A stretch of DNA of 64,000 nucleotides, taken from Caenorhabditis remanei (lineage: Eukaryota; Nematoda; Chromadorea; Rhabditida; Rhabditidae). Below the pieces are notes generated by a model that did not search any database, had not been told where the DNA came from, and saw only the letters and a program-made list of their open reading frames with translations. Position 1 is the stretch's first letter. Each line of letters starts with the position of its first letter. Shown piece by piece: positions 43,555-55,479 of the stretch. The DNA is taken from positions 9,424,001-9,488,000 of the forward strand of contig NC_071331.1 in the NCBI RefSeq assembly GCF_010183535.1, given 5' to 3'. Both the position numbers and the translations under genes were made by a program.

Positions 43555-44744
43555 CCAAAAAGTTATTCGTGAAACATGGTTAATTTGTCTAGTCGCTATT
43601 AAAAATTGTGGATTCACATATGTGTGTTCTCTTTCTTTTTTCAAGAAAATACATTCATTATATTCCAAATTTAAGACGCTTCAATCAAAATCCATATTCA
43701 ACATTAATTTGTGATAAATGACTTTTCTACCGACATCAATCCAAAAATTAGTGATTCTAACTATAAAACCACGGGACAGTAATGCATTCGGTTATCTCAC
43801 TATAGTTTTCTGAGTGAACATGAGTTAGACAGATACCTGTACATATTTTTACTGCTTATATAATAACACAAGTAGTTATAGTTTGTGAAATACCTGATAC
43901 TACGATCGTTTAGAATGTATTGTTCAATCAAAACTTACTAAATCATCATTCAGCTACTAGAAACTTTATAATCTCTCCCATTAATAAAATGTTTCTTTGG
44001 ATATTGAAAATTCTAATTTTAAAAAACAAGATGATGGTTGCCCTTCGTATGGCAATTTTCGAACTATTGTCAAAAAGTGTGTCGAGCTTTAATTGTGGAT
44101 ACTGATGTATTCGGGTACAGCCTCGAAAAAAAACTGGAAACTCAGTGGCAAACTTTGAACTTTTCGTACATGACGAGTTCTCCTAATTAGAATATAACTC
44201 TTTGAATATGATTTTTCCTAACTGAACCGCCATACAATCTTCCCACAGTCACGCACAATATTTCTCGTAATTTTGAAACACAACAGCTATCAGAAAATGA
44301 TTTTGAAAAATGTTTAAATTTCAGAGAAACATGATTCACACCTGAAGATTTCTATCGGTATTATCCACTTAAAACGGGACCAGTAGAATATGGCGTAAAT
44401 TACACTTTTCCTTCTTCTAGAACATTTGACGCAGCTCTGACACGAATGGTGGTTGAAGATTGTTATGCAATAAGTTTCTTCAATAATATTATTCACAACG
44501 CAGAATTAAAATATCAATATTCGATTTCATCATCTCGTTTAAAGTTATCCTTGAAAAAGTAAAGAGAAATAGTAATCCTAATAAAAGTATCAAAATGTTC
44601 TCGTGGCTGTTTTGAACTTTATTTCAGAAACAGCGCAGAATTGATAAGGTGGAAAAAATCAAACTAAAATGAACTTTAAAACTTTAAAAGAAAGTGAGTA
44701 GTATGGAGGAAGAACTTCACACCCTGCGGGTGACGTCCTTCAAT
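43555..44744. repeat. Patchwork of duplicated blocks
   Basis: 43555-43808 pairs with 37340-37600. 44320-44480 pairs with 15240-15410 and 46610-46740 (CACACCTGAAGA, CGAATGGTGGTTGAAGATTG). 44500-44740 pairs with 37660-38140. The rest (43810-44310) is AT-rich with nothing recognised. Confidence 0.6.
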
Positions 44745-45356
44745 AATAATTTTGTTGATTTCTAGCCCGGGAGGGTTTAAACCCGCGTCTACTGAAGTAT
44801 CCTTCAGCCCGGGTATTATAGACTACTACATCCTCTGATCGACGAGTCTATCCGGTACCGACACAGATAAGAATGATGGGGGAAGTTAATTTCATAAAAA
44901 TACTTTGTATTCAAGAATTTCAATTATAATTTTATGGATTTCTAGATAAAAAAAGTCCTGTTTTTAGGAACTTCAATTATAATTTTATTGATTTCTAACC
45001 CGGGAGGATTCAAACCCGCGTCTACTGAAGAAAACTTCAGCCCGGGTATTATAGACTACTACATCCTCTGATCGACGAGTCTATCCGGTACCGACACAGA
45101 TAAGAATGATGGGGGAAGTTAATTTCATAAAAATACTTTGTATTCAAGAATTTCAATTATAATTTTATGGATTTCTAGATAAAAAATGTCCTGTTTTTAG
45201 GAATTTCAATCATAATTTTGTTGATTTCTAGCCCGGGAGGATTCAAACCCGCGTCTACTGAAGTATCCTTCAGCCCGGGTATTATAGACTACTACATCCT
45301 CTGATCGACGAGTCTATCCGGTACCGACACAGATAAGAATGGTGGGGGAAGTCAAT
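44745..45356. repeat. Second tandem array, three copies, 233-bp unit
   Basis: Same cassette as 9895-14117, with anchors near 44774, 45007 and 45240, spacing 233. The spacer holds two ~53-bp sub-repeats, one fewer than in a 287-bp unit. Again the array stops directly at the donor of an exon (45364-45487). Confidence 0.92.
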
Positions 45357-45363
45357 AACTTAC

Positions 45364-45487
45364 CAATTTCCGAGTCCTTTTGTGTGATGAGCAACTCTCC
45401 TCGTCAGGGCAGTCATCGATTCGTCTCGGTCACCATTTCCATTTCTTCCATTTGTCGATGTGCAGGCCATCAGCTTGGCACGCGGTG
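45364..45487 (-). CDS. Internal exon of an unrecognised gene, copy B
   Basis: Acceptor TTTATTTCAG (right edge), donor GTAAGTT (45357-45363). Open on minus; it includes KLMACTSTNGRNGNGDRD and then MTALTRRVAHHTKGLGN. Six codons shorter than copy A, in frame. Neighbouring exons were not found. Confidence 0.5.
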
Positions 45488-47232
45488 CTGAAATAAATAG
45501 TTGAATTCGACGTAAATGGTATAACATTAAAAAGATATACATAAATAATAAGTGTTGGGAAACTATAAGCAATAGAACAAAAATCGAAAACCTAGAAAGA
45601 CTTTGTTGTAGGCCGGAGTGAAGGGAGAATGACTGAGTACTGGTCTACTAGCAGTTGCGCGCAAGAGGGCGGGGACTGTTGGCCTGATTTCCCTAGGAGA
45701 TAAGGTGGCAGATGGTAATATGTGAAGAAAAACGTACCAGACAATAGACCGAAAGAGACAACGTGTGAATTAGTTGACATGTCTACTTTGGAGATAGACA
45801 TCTGTTATTTACTCGAACTACCGCAGAAGGAATCAATAATTGGGGTCAGGGATAGTAACTGTTTGAAAAACTAGACATTAATTAAAAGAGTCTGTCCAAC
45901 AGCCCGTAGGAAAGACTAACAAAACAAAACTTTTTGATAAAATAATCAATTTATTTAAAGCCAATCGGCTAAAAATGCACAATAAACCTAAGAAAACCAT
46001 AAAAGTGGTCTGAAAACCAAAGCAAGAGATAAAAATCTACTAACGAGAATAACGGAGCACCTAACGTGCCTCCGCCAGCACCTAAGAGTGCCGAAATTCT
46101 CTATTTCAAAGCGAAATTGACAATCTTAACGACGCGAAATGCGCGCGCGCCACCGCTGCAACACAGTGACGCACGGAGGTGAGTCTAGAAACTTAAGCGT
46201 TTTTAAAAATTGTTTAGAAGAGCACACGGTGCCAACCGTACAAATTTGATAAGCTCGAAGGAGTAGGTAAATTGAGAGAGAAATTGGCAGGGATATAGGG
46301 AACACATCGAGATGCAATGAGAATCAAAGAGAGCCCAAAAAGATAGGACTGCTCGATGCGGGAGTAAAAGGGACAACTGACTGTATTCCACCAGTCTGAC
46401 CTCATCAAGACTGGGGGCGTGTCCTGTTTGCCATCGTCTATCCGATTTCTCAGGATGATAAGTGACAGGTGTGAATGTTTATAACATAGAATAACAATAA
46501 GAACACAGGCTGACATCCTCACTTTTGTTATTATTGATCTGCGCGTTCGCACCTTGTCGGCTTAATGAGAATAGTCTACATATGAATCGGATTCGAGTAG
46601 GGACACATGAATCACACCTGAAGAGAAATGAAATGTACGTACTTTTTTTTCTAGTGCATTTGACGCAGCTCTGAAACGGCTGGTGGTTGAAGAGTGCCAT
46701 ACGATAAATTTCAACCAATGAACTCGAAACTATCTCAGCATTCATCGTTTGAGCGAGAAACATTTATAAATTTTATAAAAGAGGGAAAGTTCCATTGCTG
46801 AAGAAAAAAGCAAAATCTGACTGTGATTCACCATAACCAATCTGATTTTCATTGCTGAAAATAAATGATCTGGCTGATCAAAAGTAAGTCGAGTTCTTCA
46901 TATGATTTTTGAACTTTCTTTGTAGAAATAAAGAGACATTGTGATCCTAATAAACGTAGGAAAATGTTTTTGTAGGCATTTTGAATCTGATATTTTTTTC
47001 AGAAACAGCACAGAACTGGAACTCTAGAAGAAAACGAACCTAAAAAAAACTCATAAGAAAGGCTTTAAAAGAATGTGGAGACTTCTCCAAATAACGTGGA
47101 GCTCTCTCAGTCAGGAATCTAGATGTTATGTTCCAATGAATGTATGTACTTTTATACGCGTTGTTTTAATTCGTATGTAAAAGTGAAAAAAAAACTGAAG
47201 TATTTTCCAATGAGACCACAAGCATCTGTCAT
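45488..47232. repeat. Segmental duplication, paralog of 14270-15930
   Basis: See 14270-15930. No 21U core in either copy of this block. Confidence 0.75.
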
Positions 47233-47493
47233 GCACCCTGACAGATCGGATAATCGGTCAGCACTAAACTATCAGGAATGTTGCACTAATATAGACTGAA
47301 CCATATACCGACAACGGTCAAAGTTAGTCAAAAAACCTTTTCATTTCTGTTTCATTATAATTTTAAAAAATCCCTAATAAATATATGCACAGTGCTTCAT
47401 CCCCATTGGTTCCTGTTTTTTTCAAAATTGAATCAAAATGTGTTATTGATAATTGTTTTCAACTCGGAAAATCTTCAAAGTGGTAGTTCTTTG

Positions 47494-47790
47494 CATACTT
47501 GTCAAGGGCCGGGCCGGGCCGGGCTTTTTTTTTCAAAACTTCAGGCCCGGCCCGTCTTTTTGGAGGGAATTTTTTTTCAATTTTTTTCCAAATTTGATTA
47601 AAGGTGTACTAAGATGAACTCAGACTTTTCTCATAGAATAATATGAGTGTCTTTTTGTCAATTTTTCCGCATGAAAAATTGAAAATTGAAAGAAAATTAA
47701 AATGTTTTCTTTAAAATCCCATATCCCTGACAAGACGGGCCGGGCCCGGGCCGAAGCTTTTCAAGCCCGGCCCGTCATTTGACAAGTATG
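47494..47790. mobile_element. MITE with 8-bp target duplication (GC-rich TIR family)
   Basis: Termini CATACTTGTCAA / TTGACAAGTATG. Perfect 8-bp duplication GTTCTTTG (47486-47493, 47791-47798). GGGCCGGGCC tracts lie inside each end. Same family as 1743-1980. Confidence 0.88.
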
Positions 47791-47798
47791 GTTCTTTG

Positions 47799-48291
47799 AT
47801 AACTAACAATTTGTCATAATAGTACAATATTCCAAAATAATTCTGGAAATTTTATTCCGACTCCCATTCCATGTTACAAAATTCAGTCAACCATTTCAAA
47901 AAACATTTTTTCGGTTTCACTCAGTTCACAAGTTTGAGGTTTATGATCGTAGAAATACTGACTCCACTTCGCTAGTCTAGTTGTGCTCAAGCTCTAATTT
48001 GATGAAGACATAGAGAATTCGTTTTATTTTTTCAGAAAATATATATTATGGAATAAGCAACAATTTTCAGATTGTTCAGCTTCATTCCATTACGGAGATG
48101 AATGAAAATAGAGCTGAATATGAATAAAGGGTTCATTTCTCAACAAATCATGAACAGACTCCAGTTGTACCGTACGGTTTGATGCAGCATCATTCCTAAA
48201 TTTACCGTTTCCAAAAACTTTCTTCCTTTTGATATTGTTCAATAATTTGATAATCGCGTTCTCCTAGTTCTCGAAAATTGTTCGCAAGTTA
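47799..48291. repeat. Recent direct duplication, paralog of 54982-55466
   Basis: From GTCATAATAGTACAATATTC to TTCGCAAGTTA the two copies look identical by eye for ~470 bp. They differ by a 15-base deletion near the left end of the 55-kb copy. The segment is also a diverged relative of 18620-18900. No motif core. Confidence 0.88.
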
Positions 48292-49980
48292 TCTTTACTA
48301 ATAATAATCAACAGATTCCGCCTGTCTGTTTATTTGTCGCCGATCATAACTCCTTCCGTAGTGGGCCGATTTCGATGAAACCTAGATAGACAGATAGGAA
48401 ATTTTTATTAGTTGATGCCCGAACTTTTCTTTTTTTGAAAAAGTTGATTTTGACGTCTTCTGGAGACGATGTCGATTTCAACAGTAAAAAGCGTTGAGAA
48501 AAGGTGTGTCCCGACAGGGTGGTAGAAAGCTCAAGACTACTGACTCGGTGTTTCTTAACTGCGTTCTCGAGAGCGCCGCGGCCGCGCAGATTTAGTGCAG
48601 CGGTCTACGCAGATGACTCACACACATGGGGTGGTGAGTTCATTCTCGCCCGGTAGGAAATCTTTTTTAGTTTTTTTGTTTTGATAAGAACATAGATAGC
48701 CAGTATATGAAAGTTGTAAATAACGCCGTTACAGTCGAGATTTCGTAGATCAAAAGGGGTACGTGGGTATAATCGGGGAAAAAAACTACGGTTTGGAAAC
48801 TGCGCCGCAAATTTGCGTTCGTCTGTGCACACTTTCCCCAATTTTCTTTCCCCGATAAAAAGGCTCTCTCCAATTTTCGTAGAGTTCCCAACTTTCAAAA
48901 TGTTTAAAAATTACAATCCTGCAAACGCCGAGTCAAAAACTGATTTATCCATAAAACTTTCGTCCGCATCTTCTTGGGGAAGGGAAGCGGCATCGCCGCC
49001 GATCAGTCAAAACTTAAAAAGATTACATTTTCTGTCAAAATTTTTTTGTCAAAAGGAAAATATGTTTTGAAGTTTTAAAAAAAAGTTATAACGTTTTTGC
49101 GTATATCACTATTTATACCGCACCCAGCACATAAAGTGCATTTCTTTGAAGATCTTTAAAAATTTTGCCAACTTTTGTGGTGCACTTTCAGGTACAAATG
49201 AGGATTGGAATCAAAATAGACTGAATAAGAGTGTACTTATACTTTTGAACTTAGAAGTATGTAAAATAGTTTTGAAGTATTCTAGAGAAAAGAGGCGATA
49301 TCGCCGCCGTAGAGGTATAAAATCAGAAAGCAGAACTTTTCGGATCAAACCAGACAGAATATTTCCGTGTATATGGAAAACATTTTGAAATGTTTTGGGG
49401 AGGGAGGCGACATTGCCGCCAATCAGTCAAAAACTCAAAAAAAATTCTTTAAACGCATTTTTTATACTGACATTCCATATTCCACGGGAAAAAGTCATTG
49501 GGAAAATTTGCTAAAATATTATCAGAAATACAGAAGTGTTTTAATTGTTCTCTACCGAAAAGGGCTTCTTAGCTAACGAAAACTACCTTACAAGTGAATA
49601 AGTTATACGATCAAAAAGTAGAGGAGAATTCTGAGGCCTCGATAGTAGTAATTCGGCATGATCACTCGCCTTTGGAGAAGGGAAGAAAGAAGTGTTATCA
49701 AATTACGTTCTTCTGTGAGATTGTTTTGAAATGAGGAAAACATAAGAAGAATGTTCAAATTGGTAAATTCAAAAACAGCTCATTTTAAATTCCATATTCT
49801 ATCAAGAAGAAAAAGTCATTGAGAAAGTTTGTAGAATTTGAGTCTGAAAAAGAGAGATTTTACAATTGTGCTTTATCGGAATGAACTGCTTGGCTAAGAA
49901 GCGCCGCAGGCGCTGTAAAACTGAGAAGGGTGGTGTAGGGAAGGAGGTTTAGTCGCCGTTAGGCGACGTAAACCGACTGG
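48292..49980 (+). mobile_element. Complete Helitron, 1.69 kb, with empty site in window
   Basis: 5' TCTTTACTAATAATAATCA after A (48291). 3' GCGCCGCAGGCGC hairpin, then GTCGCCGTTAGGCGAC, GTAAACCGA, CTGG, T (49981). The paralog at 55456-55480 reads CAAGTTA directly joined to TTTTCATAATAATCG, so the insertion is exactly between A and T without duplication. The interior has GCGGCATCGCCGCC-type palindromes (48988, 49395) and the tRNA-like module. No Rep/helicase frame. Confidence 0.92.
48593..48647 (+). other. tRNA-like A/B box module in Helitron
   Basis: TAGTGCAGCGG (48593-48603) fits the A box. AGTTCATTCTC (48637-48647) is a degenerate B box. Spacing is 44, identical to the module at 26160-26214. 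Confidence 0.4.
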
Positions 49981-49993
49981 TTTTCATAATAAT

Positions 49994-50167
49994 CGTAATA
50001 AAATAAATAAAACGTGCTCAAAGTTTTATCTCTAAAGTCGGGTCGGAAAAGAAGCCAGACTTCAATCATTCACTATCAATACGAATCTACAACAGCACAA
50101 GATAAGACTAGCCGATACACAAATCAGTTATTTGATAGAGCTTTGAAACAGATAACGGCACGGTACG
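49994..50167. repeat. 174-bp segment, inverted relative to 55480-55653
   Basis: Begins CGTAATAAAATAAAT and ends CACGGTACG. The same 174 bp appears reversed at 55480-55653, bounded in both places by CGTA/TACG and preceded by the same CATAATAAT. It carries one 21U core. Confidence 0.85.
50144..50151 (-). promoter_or_regulatory. 21U-RNA promoter core
   Basis: Exact core on minus. YRNT start 50107 (37 nt); predicted 21U-RNA 50087-50107. Copy of 55496, flipped with its 174-bp segment. Confidence 0.6.
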
Positions 50168-51147
50168 ATGAGATGCATGTTCAATGGTCTGACCATTTTG
50201 TGGAAGTTTTTTTTTGTCTTTTTCTTGAAAATCATGCTATATTACTTAATTTTTGTAGTTTTCTTATTTTTCCTGTCATATTCAACACAGTCCTCTGTCA
50301 AATAAAGATGCAAATTTGACGTACCCTCGCACCAACTTTCCTAGTTGAACATTTCGGTAAATTTCATCTTGAAAACGTAAATTGCAGATGACCCAATAAT
50401 GGAAATCAGTTGTTTTGAAAGTCTAATTTATGTTCCAATCGTATTCTTCTAATTTTATAGTGCTATCCTTAATATTTCCGTTCGAATGATTCAATTCAGG
50501 GAAAATTTTCAAAAAATCAAAAATTCAAAATTTTTCAAATATTTTTTTTGTAGTATGATCGAAAACTGTGTTGGGACTGAAGTAAAATGATATGATTCAG
50601 TAAAAAATTTTAAAAAACCATTGTTTCGGAACCTTAAAAATGATTTACCGGGAGGGCTCGAAAATTAAAATCGCATTTTTACCAATACTTCCCATAAAAA
50701 CCGTTCTTGGGTCCTAGAGATACAAGTAGGGACAGCATGTTTCCAATACCAAATTTTATGTAGATTTTGAATTTTAAATAAAAAAGCCCGTCTTGTTGGG
50801 TCACTGCCGAGATAAAAACGATTTCATGAAAAAACCCGAAAATTTCATATATTTCGAAAAATTTCACCATGAAGGTGTTGAGCTGGAATTTTCTTCAGAA
50901 TACAAAAAATGCTTAAAATAGTGTCTACAACAATTTCCCGTTAAGATTTCATACCTAACTACTTCAGGAAAAATTTTCAAAAAATATCGATTTTTTGATT
51001 TTCCTAGGTACCCAGGTGACGGACCCGGCCAAAAAGTACCCCAATTTGCTGGGAACACTTGATACTATCTCTGATCAAAAGGATGGGCAAATCGGAGATG
51101 GTCAACTTTTTTCGTGTGAACATGGTGATCGAACGAGTCAGAGAGTG
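50168..51147. other. AT-rich stretch, no gene recognised
   Basis: No repeat partner found in the window apart from short AT words. A GC-richer patch at 51005-51055 (GGTACCCAGGTGACGGACCC) is unexplained. Confidence 0.4.
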
Positions 51148-51722
51148 TGTCTTATGTTTTTTTCTGAACCACGACGAAAAAAATGTTTTGAAACTGAAAA
51201 ATGAGAGGTTCTGAAGATTTATGGCTAAAACTATAGAATTTAATAAATTCAGTGTTAGATATCTTTTTTTTCCAGAGAAAAAGAGAAGAATTCAGTCAAA
51301 GTTTCCATTGATTTACAAAAAACCCTGAAATTCCTAACAAAATAACGTGTTTTGGTCTGAGCCGTTTCTCGAATATCCGATTGCTAAAATCATAGAAGTA
51401 TGTAATTATGATCATCGATGAACGTGATTATTTTTCTTCTAAATCTTTCCTGATGTGATCGTTAACGATTTCAAAAACCATATTCACCGGAGTAGACTCT
51501 CCTCAAGAACAGAAAAACACAAAAAAAGTCTTGAAACAACTAAAATTACAACGGTTTTTTTTCCAGGGGTTTTGAAACGGGAAAGTGAAGACGCAATGCA
51601 CCTTGAAGCTGATAGGAAAACATTTTTGTCGTTGCCAACTCGTATGTGATTTCTTGTTATGTACAATTCTCGATTTGTTTCGTTCCGTAAGAAAACGATG
51701 CATATCAATCGTACCGTGCCCT

Positions 51723-51730
51723 CTGTTTCA
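51723..51730 (+). promoter_or_regulatory. 21U-RNA promoter core
   Basis: Exact core. YRNT start 51770 (40 nt); predicted 21U-RNA 51770-51790, identical to the one predicted from 19862. Confidence 0.7.
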
Positions 51731-52535
51731 AATCTCTATCAAATGTTCCTGAAAAACAGAGAAGGCTAATAGTCATCTGATAGTTCGCATTGTAAGTCCC
51801 ACATAGAAACTGGTACCCAAAGGTTTTCATCATCGCTCTTGTTTTTTAATCAGTCTCAGAAAACTGCAAAAAAAGTTTTCAATAAGACGATAGGTAATCT
51901 CGCGATTCTAACAATATCAAGAAATTACTGAGAACGTTACAGACCGTCTAATTGCTTTGAATCCCACAGTATCAAAAAAGAAATGAAATAATGTTTCATC
52001 GTGACCATAGCGTTCTTCTTCTCCAAAGTGTTTTTGCAGATCTATGAATCTGAAAACTTTGAAATCTCAGATTTTTCCTCATTGTTAAGGTTCTCAAAAA
52101 AATCTCAAGAAGAAAAAAAGAAAACAGGAAACCCAGACTTCATTTTGTTGAAAAATGTTTATGATCCTTTTTATAATTCCACGGTTTCAAGAGTACCTCA
52201 GATACAGTGCATAACGACGGGGAAATGCTGACGCAAAGTTAAAAAATGTTCTAATCCCGTTTTTGGAACAATATATACAGTTTCAAAATACACATTATTA
52301 TTTTCATGATATTGCGAATCTCAATATAGTCTTGAAATCAAGTATCTAAAAATATTTCGAAGTATTCTGAAACGCTGAAAAAAAAAGTTTTACAAACAAA
52401 CTTCAAATTCTATTCTGAATTGTAAGCAGTGGGATTCAGAGCAATTAGACGGTGTGAGACGTTCTCAGTGATTGCTTGGTATTGTGAGAATTTTGAGACT
52501 TTAACAGTTATCTTCTTATTGAGAACTATTTTTTC

Positions 52536-52543
52536 TGAAACAG
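52536..52543 (-). promoter_or_regulatory. 21U-RNA promoter core without good start
   Basis: Exact core, inverted copy of 19057. No YRNT at 36-43 nt. Confidence 0.4.
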
Positions 52544-53258
52544 ATTAAAAACTGGGTCGATGATGTTTCGATTCCAGTTTCTATGTGTGCTTACGATACG
52601 AAGAATGGAATGACGTAAAATTAGCTTTCTCTATTTTTACGTGACGTTTAATAGAGCTTTGAGACAGATAACGACATGGCACGGTTGATACGGAAGCTAA
52701 CTAATTTTTGACAGGGAAGTAGTATCAAACTATTTAAAAATATTGGAAGGATGAAACTCTTTGAAAACGGTAAATTTAGGAATGATGATGTATCGAACCA
52801 TACGGTACAACCACAGTCTGATCGTGGTTTGTTGAGAAATGTGAAGCGGGAAACTTCCTGTAGTTGTGAGATGAACCCTATGTTCATACTCACTCTATTT
52901 TTTTAGGCAGCTGTATTCTCATACATCTCCGTAATAAAAAAACGCTGAAAGATCTGAAAATTGTTGCTAATTCCATTAAAACACGATTTAAAAAATTTTC
53001 AGTTTTTCTATTGTGCCTAATATTTTGATCCTGGCCTTTTATCCGATAGGACTAGGGGAAAAAATGAAAATGCTCATAGAATGCTCATAGAAAATAAAAC
53101 GTGACAAGGAAATTTGAAAAAAAAACAATGAGGGTGCACTTTGTACTCTGACAATTATCATATTCTCCTAATTCTTCTCGTTCCCCTTTCTGTAGATTTC
53201 TTCGAAGAATGAGAAATAAACCAAAGTATATGAAATCAATGAAAATTAACAGGAGCAG

Positions 53259-53266
53259 TGAAACGG
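53259..53266 (-). promoter_or_regulatory. Variant 21U-RNA promoter core (CCGTTTCA)
   Basis: YRNT start 53220 (39 nt); predicted 21U-RNA 53200-53220, identical to that from 18365. Confidence 0.6.
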
Positions 53267-53331
53267 TAAGCAGAGTTAGAAAATATGACTTTCAGAATTA
53301 GAATATCGAGATTTTACAAAAATTCCTTTAA

Positions 53332-54041
53332 AGGCGTATTGTGGTCTGTTGTGATGTTTTCATATCATGATGTATGAGTTTCGGTGAGTTCATTTTCATA
53401 GTTCAAGAATTTTTTAATTCGGTCCACAACCCGCTGAGAGCGATCGCCGGAAAGTTTGGTCATTGAGAAGGCCGAAGAAAGGTGGCCGTGGCCTAGAAAT
53501 TCGACTTCGAAAAAGTTGATTTTTTGAATTTTGACGGTACTTTCGATTATTTTTGTTGTATTTTTTCAATAATTTCGATAGAAAACGGCAAATATTAATA
53601 GAAAAACACTAAAAACTATAGAAAATAACGCCACAAATAGCAGAATACTGAAAAAAACCGACGGAAAGTTTGGTCAGCGAGAATTTTCTAGAAATTTCAT
53701 TTCGGTAAAGTTGTTTTTTCAGTATTCTGCTATTTCTGCCGTTATTTTCGATAGTTTTTAGTGTTTTTTTATTAATATTTGCCTTATTCTATCGAAATTA
53801 TTGAAGAAATACAACTAAAATAATCAAAAATACCGTCAAAAATTAAAAAATCAACGAATTTCTAGTAGAATTTCTAGGCCACGGCCACCAATTTTCTTCG
53901 GCCTTCTCAATGACCAAACTTTCCGGCGATCGCTCTCAGCGGGTTGTGGACCGAATTAAAAAATTCTTGAACTATGAAAATGAACTCACCGAAACTCATA
54001 CATTATGATATGAAAATATCCCAACAGACCACATTACGCCT
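53332..54041. mobile_element. 710-bp TTAA fold-back element
   Basis: Termini AGGCGTATTGTGGTCTG / CAGACCACATTACGCCT (one mismatch), with TTAA at 53328-53331 and 54042-54045. The arms share GAGCGATCGCCGG and GGCCGTGGCCTAGAAATT. It is a different family from 16391-18290, but both use TTAA and sit within about 20 bp of the equivalent ancestral position. Confidence 0.85.
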
Positions 54042-54486
54042 TTAAAAGTTTTAAAACACAAAAGATTTCGATAATGCGGTGAGTTTCGGGCACCATCCGA
54101 AATTAACCTTTAAAATGTTCGAATTTAGCACAACTTTAAAAGCCAACAGAGGTTGAGACATCAGAGTAGTAAGTTTTCATTCCGTAAACATGAATACGCC
54201 ACCAGAAACATATCGATATCAATGTTTTACGATTTCAAATGGTTTCAAACGTTTCATTGATATTTTTAGTCTTTCAAGGAAGTCTGATGATACAAACGAT
54301 GTTGAGGGGTGTAATATCTGGCTGTTATTGTTTTGAATACTATGAAGTAACTGTTTCTTGAGATAACAAATTCAAGTAATTGTTAGGGGTTGGTAATCAG
54401 ATTTATTTACTGTTCCATAATCTTGAAAAATCATTGGACAATTATGGGTTTTCAGTACATTTATGATAAGAATTTCAAAAAAAGAT

Positions 54487-54980
54487 TGTTGTCGTGGAAT
54501 TAACTAGCCATTAATTCACGACCTTCAATAACCAGCCTAACAACTCTATGGCGTCTGTTAGATTCACAAATATCTAACCAAAATGGCTATAAGAAATGGT
54601 TTTGACAATGAACTCAATACGTGTTACGTGACCTTCCCGAGGAAATGCTCAATAACTCTCGTCGACTACTTGCGTGCCCTGACCTCTGATTGTGCCGACC
54701 CCAAGATAACGATCGCCCTCAATTCGCTGCATATAAGACAACGGAATCAACGGAAACTTCACTCTACTCTTGTTCAACACTCTCTCGCTCTACGGGACAT
54801 TCAACTGCTGGAAGCTCCATCAATCGACGCCTCAACCGCGTCTCCGACAACTACTCCACCTGTGCTCCGGCTCCCGAAGAACTCAAGACACCTTAAGTAT
54901 CCTCCTGGCCCTTTAACACTATTGAATAAACCTGTCACACCTTTCCTCTATTGTTATTCTCGCATTCTAAGTCTGACGGG
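54487..54980 (+). mobile_element. 3'-truncated LTR
   Basis: Starts TGTTGTCGTGGAATTAAC with a 5' hairpin (GTCGTGGAATTAA / TTAATTCACGAC), like the LTR at 21994. TATA in TGCATATAAGAC (54729-54740), AATAAA in TTGAATAAACC (near 54923). The tail CTCGCATTCTAAGTCTGACG corresponds to CTCGCACTCTAAAAGTGACA of the 21994 LTR and then stops about 35 bp short of its CA end, where the 47799 duplication begins. A 190-codon frame (54583-55155) runs across this junction and is therefore not a gene. Confidence 0.65.
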
Positions 54981-54981
54981 G

Positions 54982-55466
54982 TTCTTTGTCATAATAGTAC
55001 AATATTCCAAAATAATTCTGGAAATTTTATTCCGACTCCCATTCCATGTTACAAAATTCAGTCAACCATTTCAAAAAACATTTTTTCGGTTTCACTCAGT
55101 TCACAAGTTTGAGGTTTATGATCGTAGAAATACTGACTCCACTTCGCTAGTCTAGTTGTGCTCAAGCTCTAATTTGATGAAGACATAGAGAATTCGTTTT
55201 ATTTTTTCAGAAAATATATATTATGGAATAAGCAACAATTTTCAGATTGTTCAGCTTCATTCCATTACGGAGATGAATGAAAATAGAGCTGAATATGAAT
55301 AAAGGGTTCATTTCTCAACAAATCATGAACAGACTCCAGTTGTACCGTACGGTTTGATGCAGCATCATTCCTAAATTTACCGTTTCCAAAAACTTTCTTC
55401 CTTTTGATATTGTTCAATAATTTGATAATCGCGTTCTCCTAGTTCTCGAAAATTGTTCGCAAGTTA
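54982..55466. repeat. Recent direct duplication, paralog of 47799-48291; Helitron empty site
   Basis: See 47799-48291. The A55466|T55467 junction is the uninterrupted target of the Helitron 48292-49980. Confidence 0.88.
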
Positions 55467-55479
55467 TTTTCATAATAAT

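Larger units (their letters stand above)
51148..54486. repeat. Inverted segmental duplication, right arm
   Basis: Reverse complement of 15960-20292 (see there), carrying its own fold-back at 53332-54041. The arm ends at 54486, exactly where an LTR begins. Confidence 0.85.

Noticed and set aside
54583..55155. 190-codon plus-strand frame
   Set aside because: It crosses the junction between a truncated LTR and a duplicated non-coding block, so it cannot be one ancestral gene.
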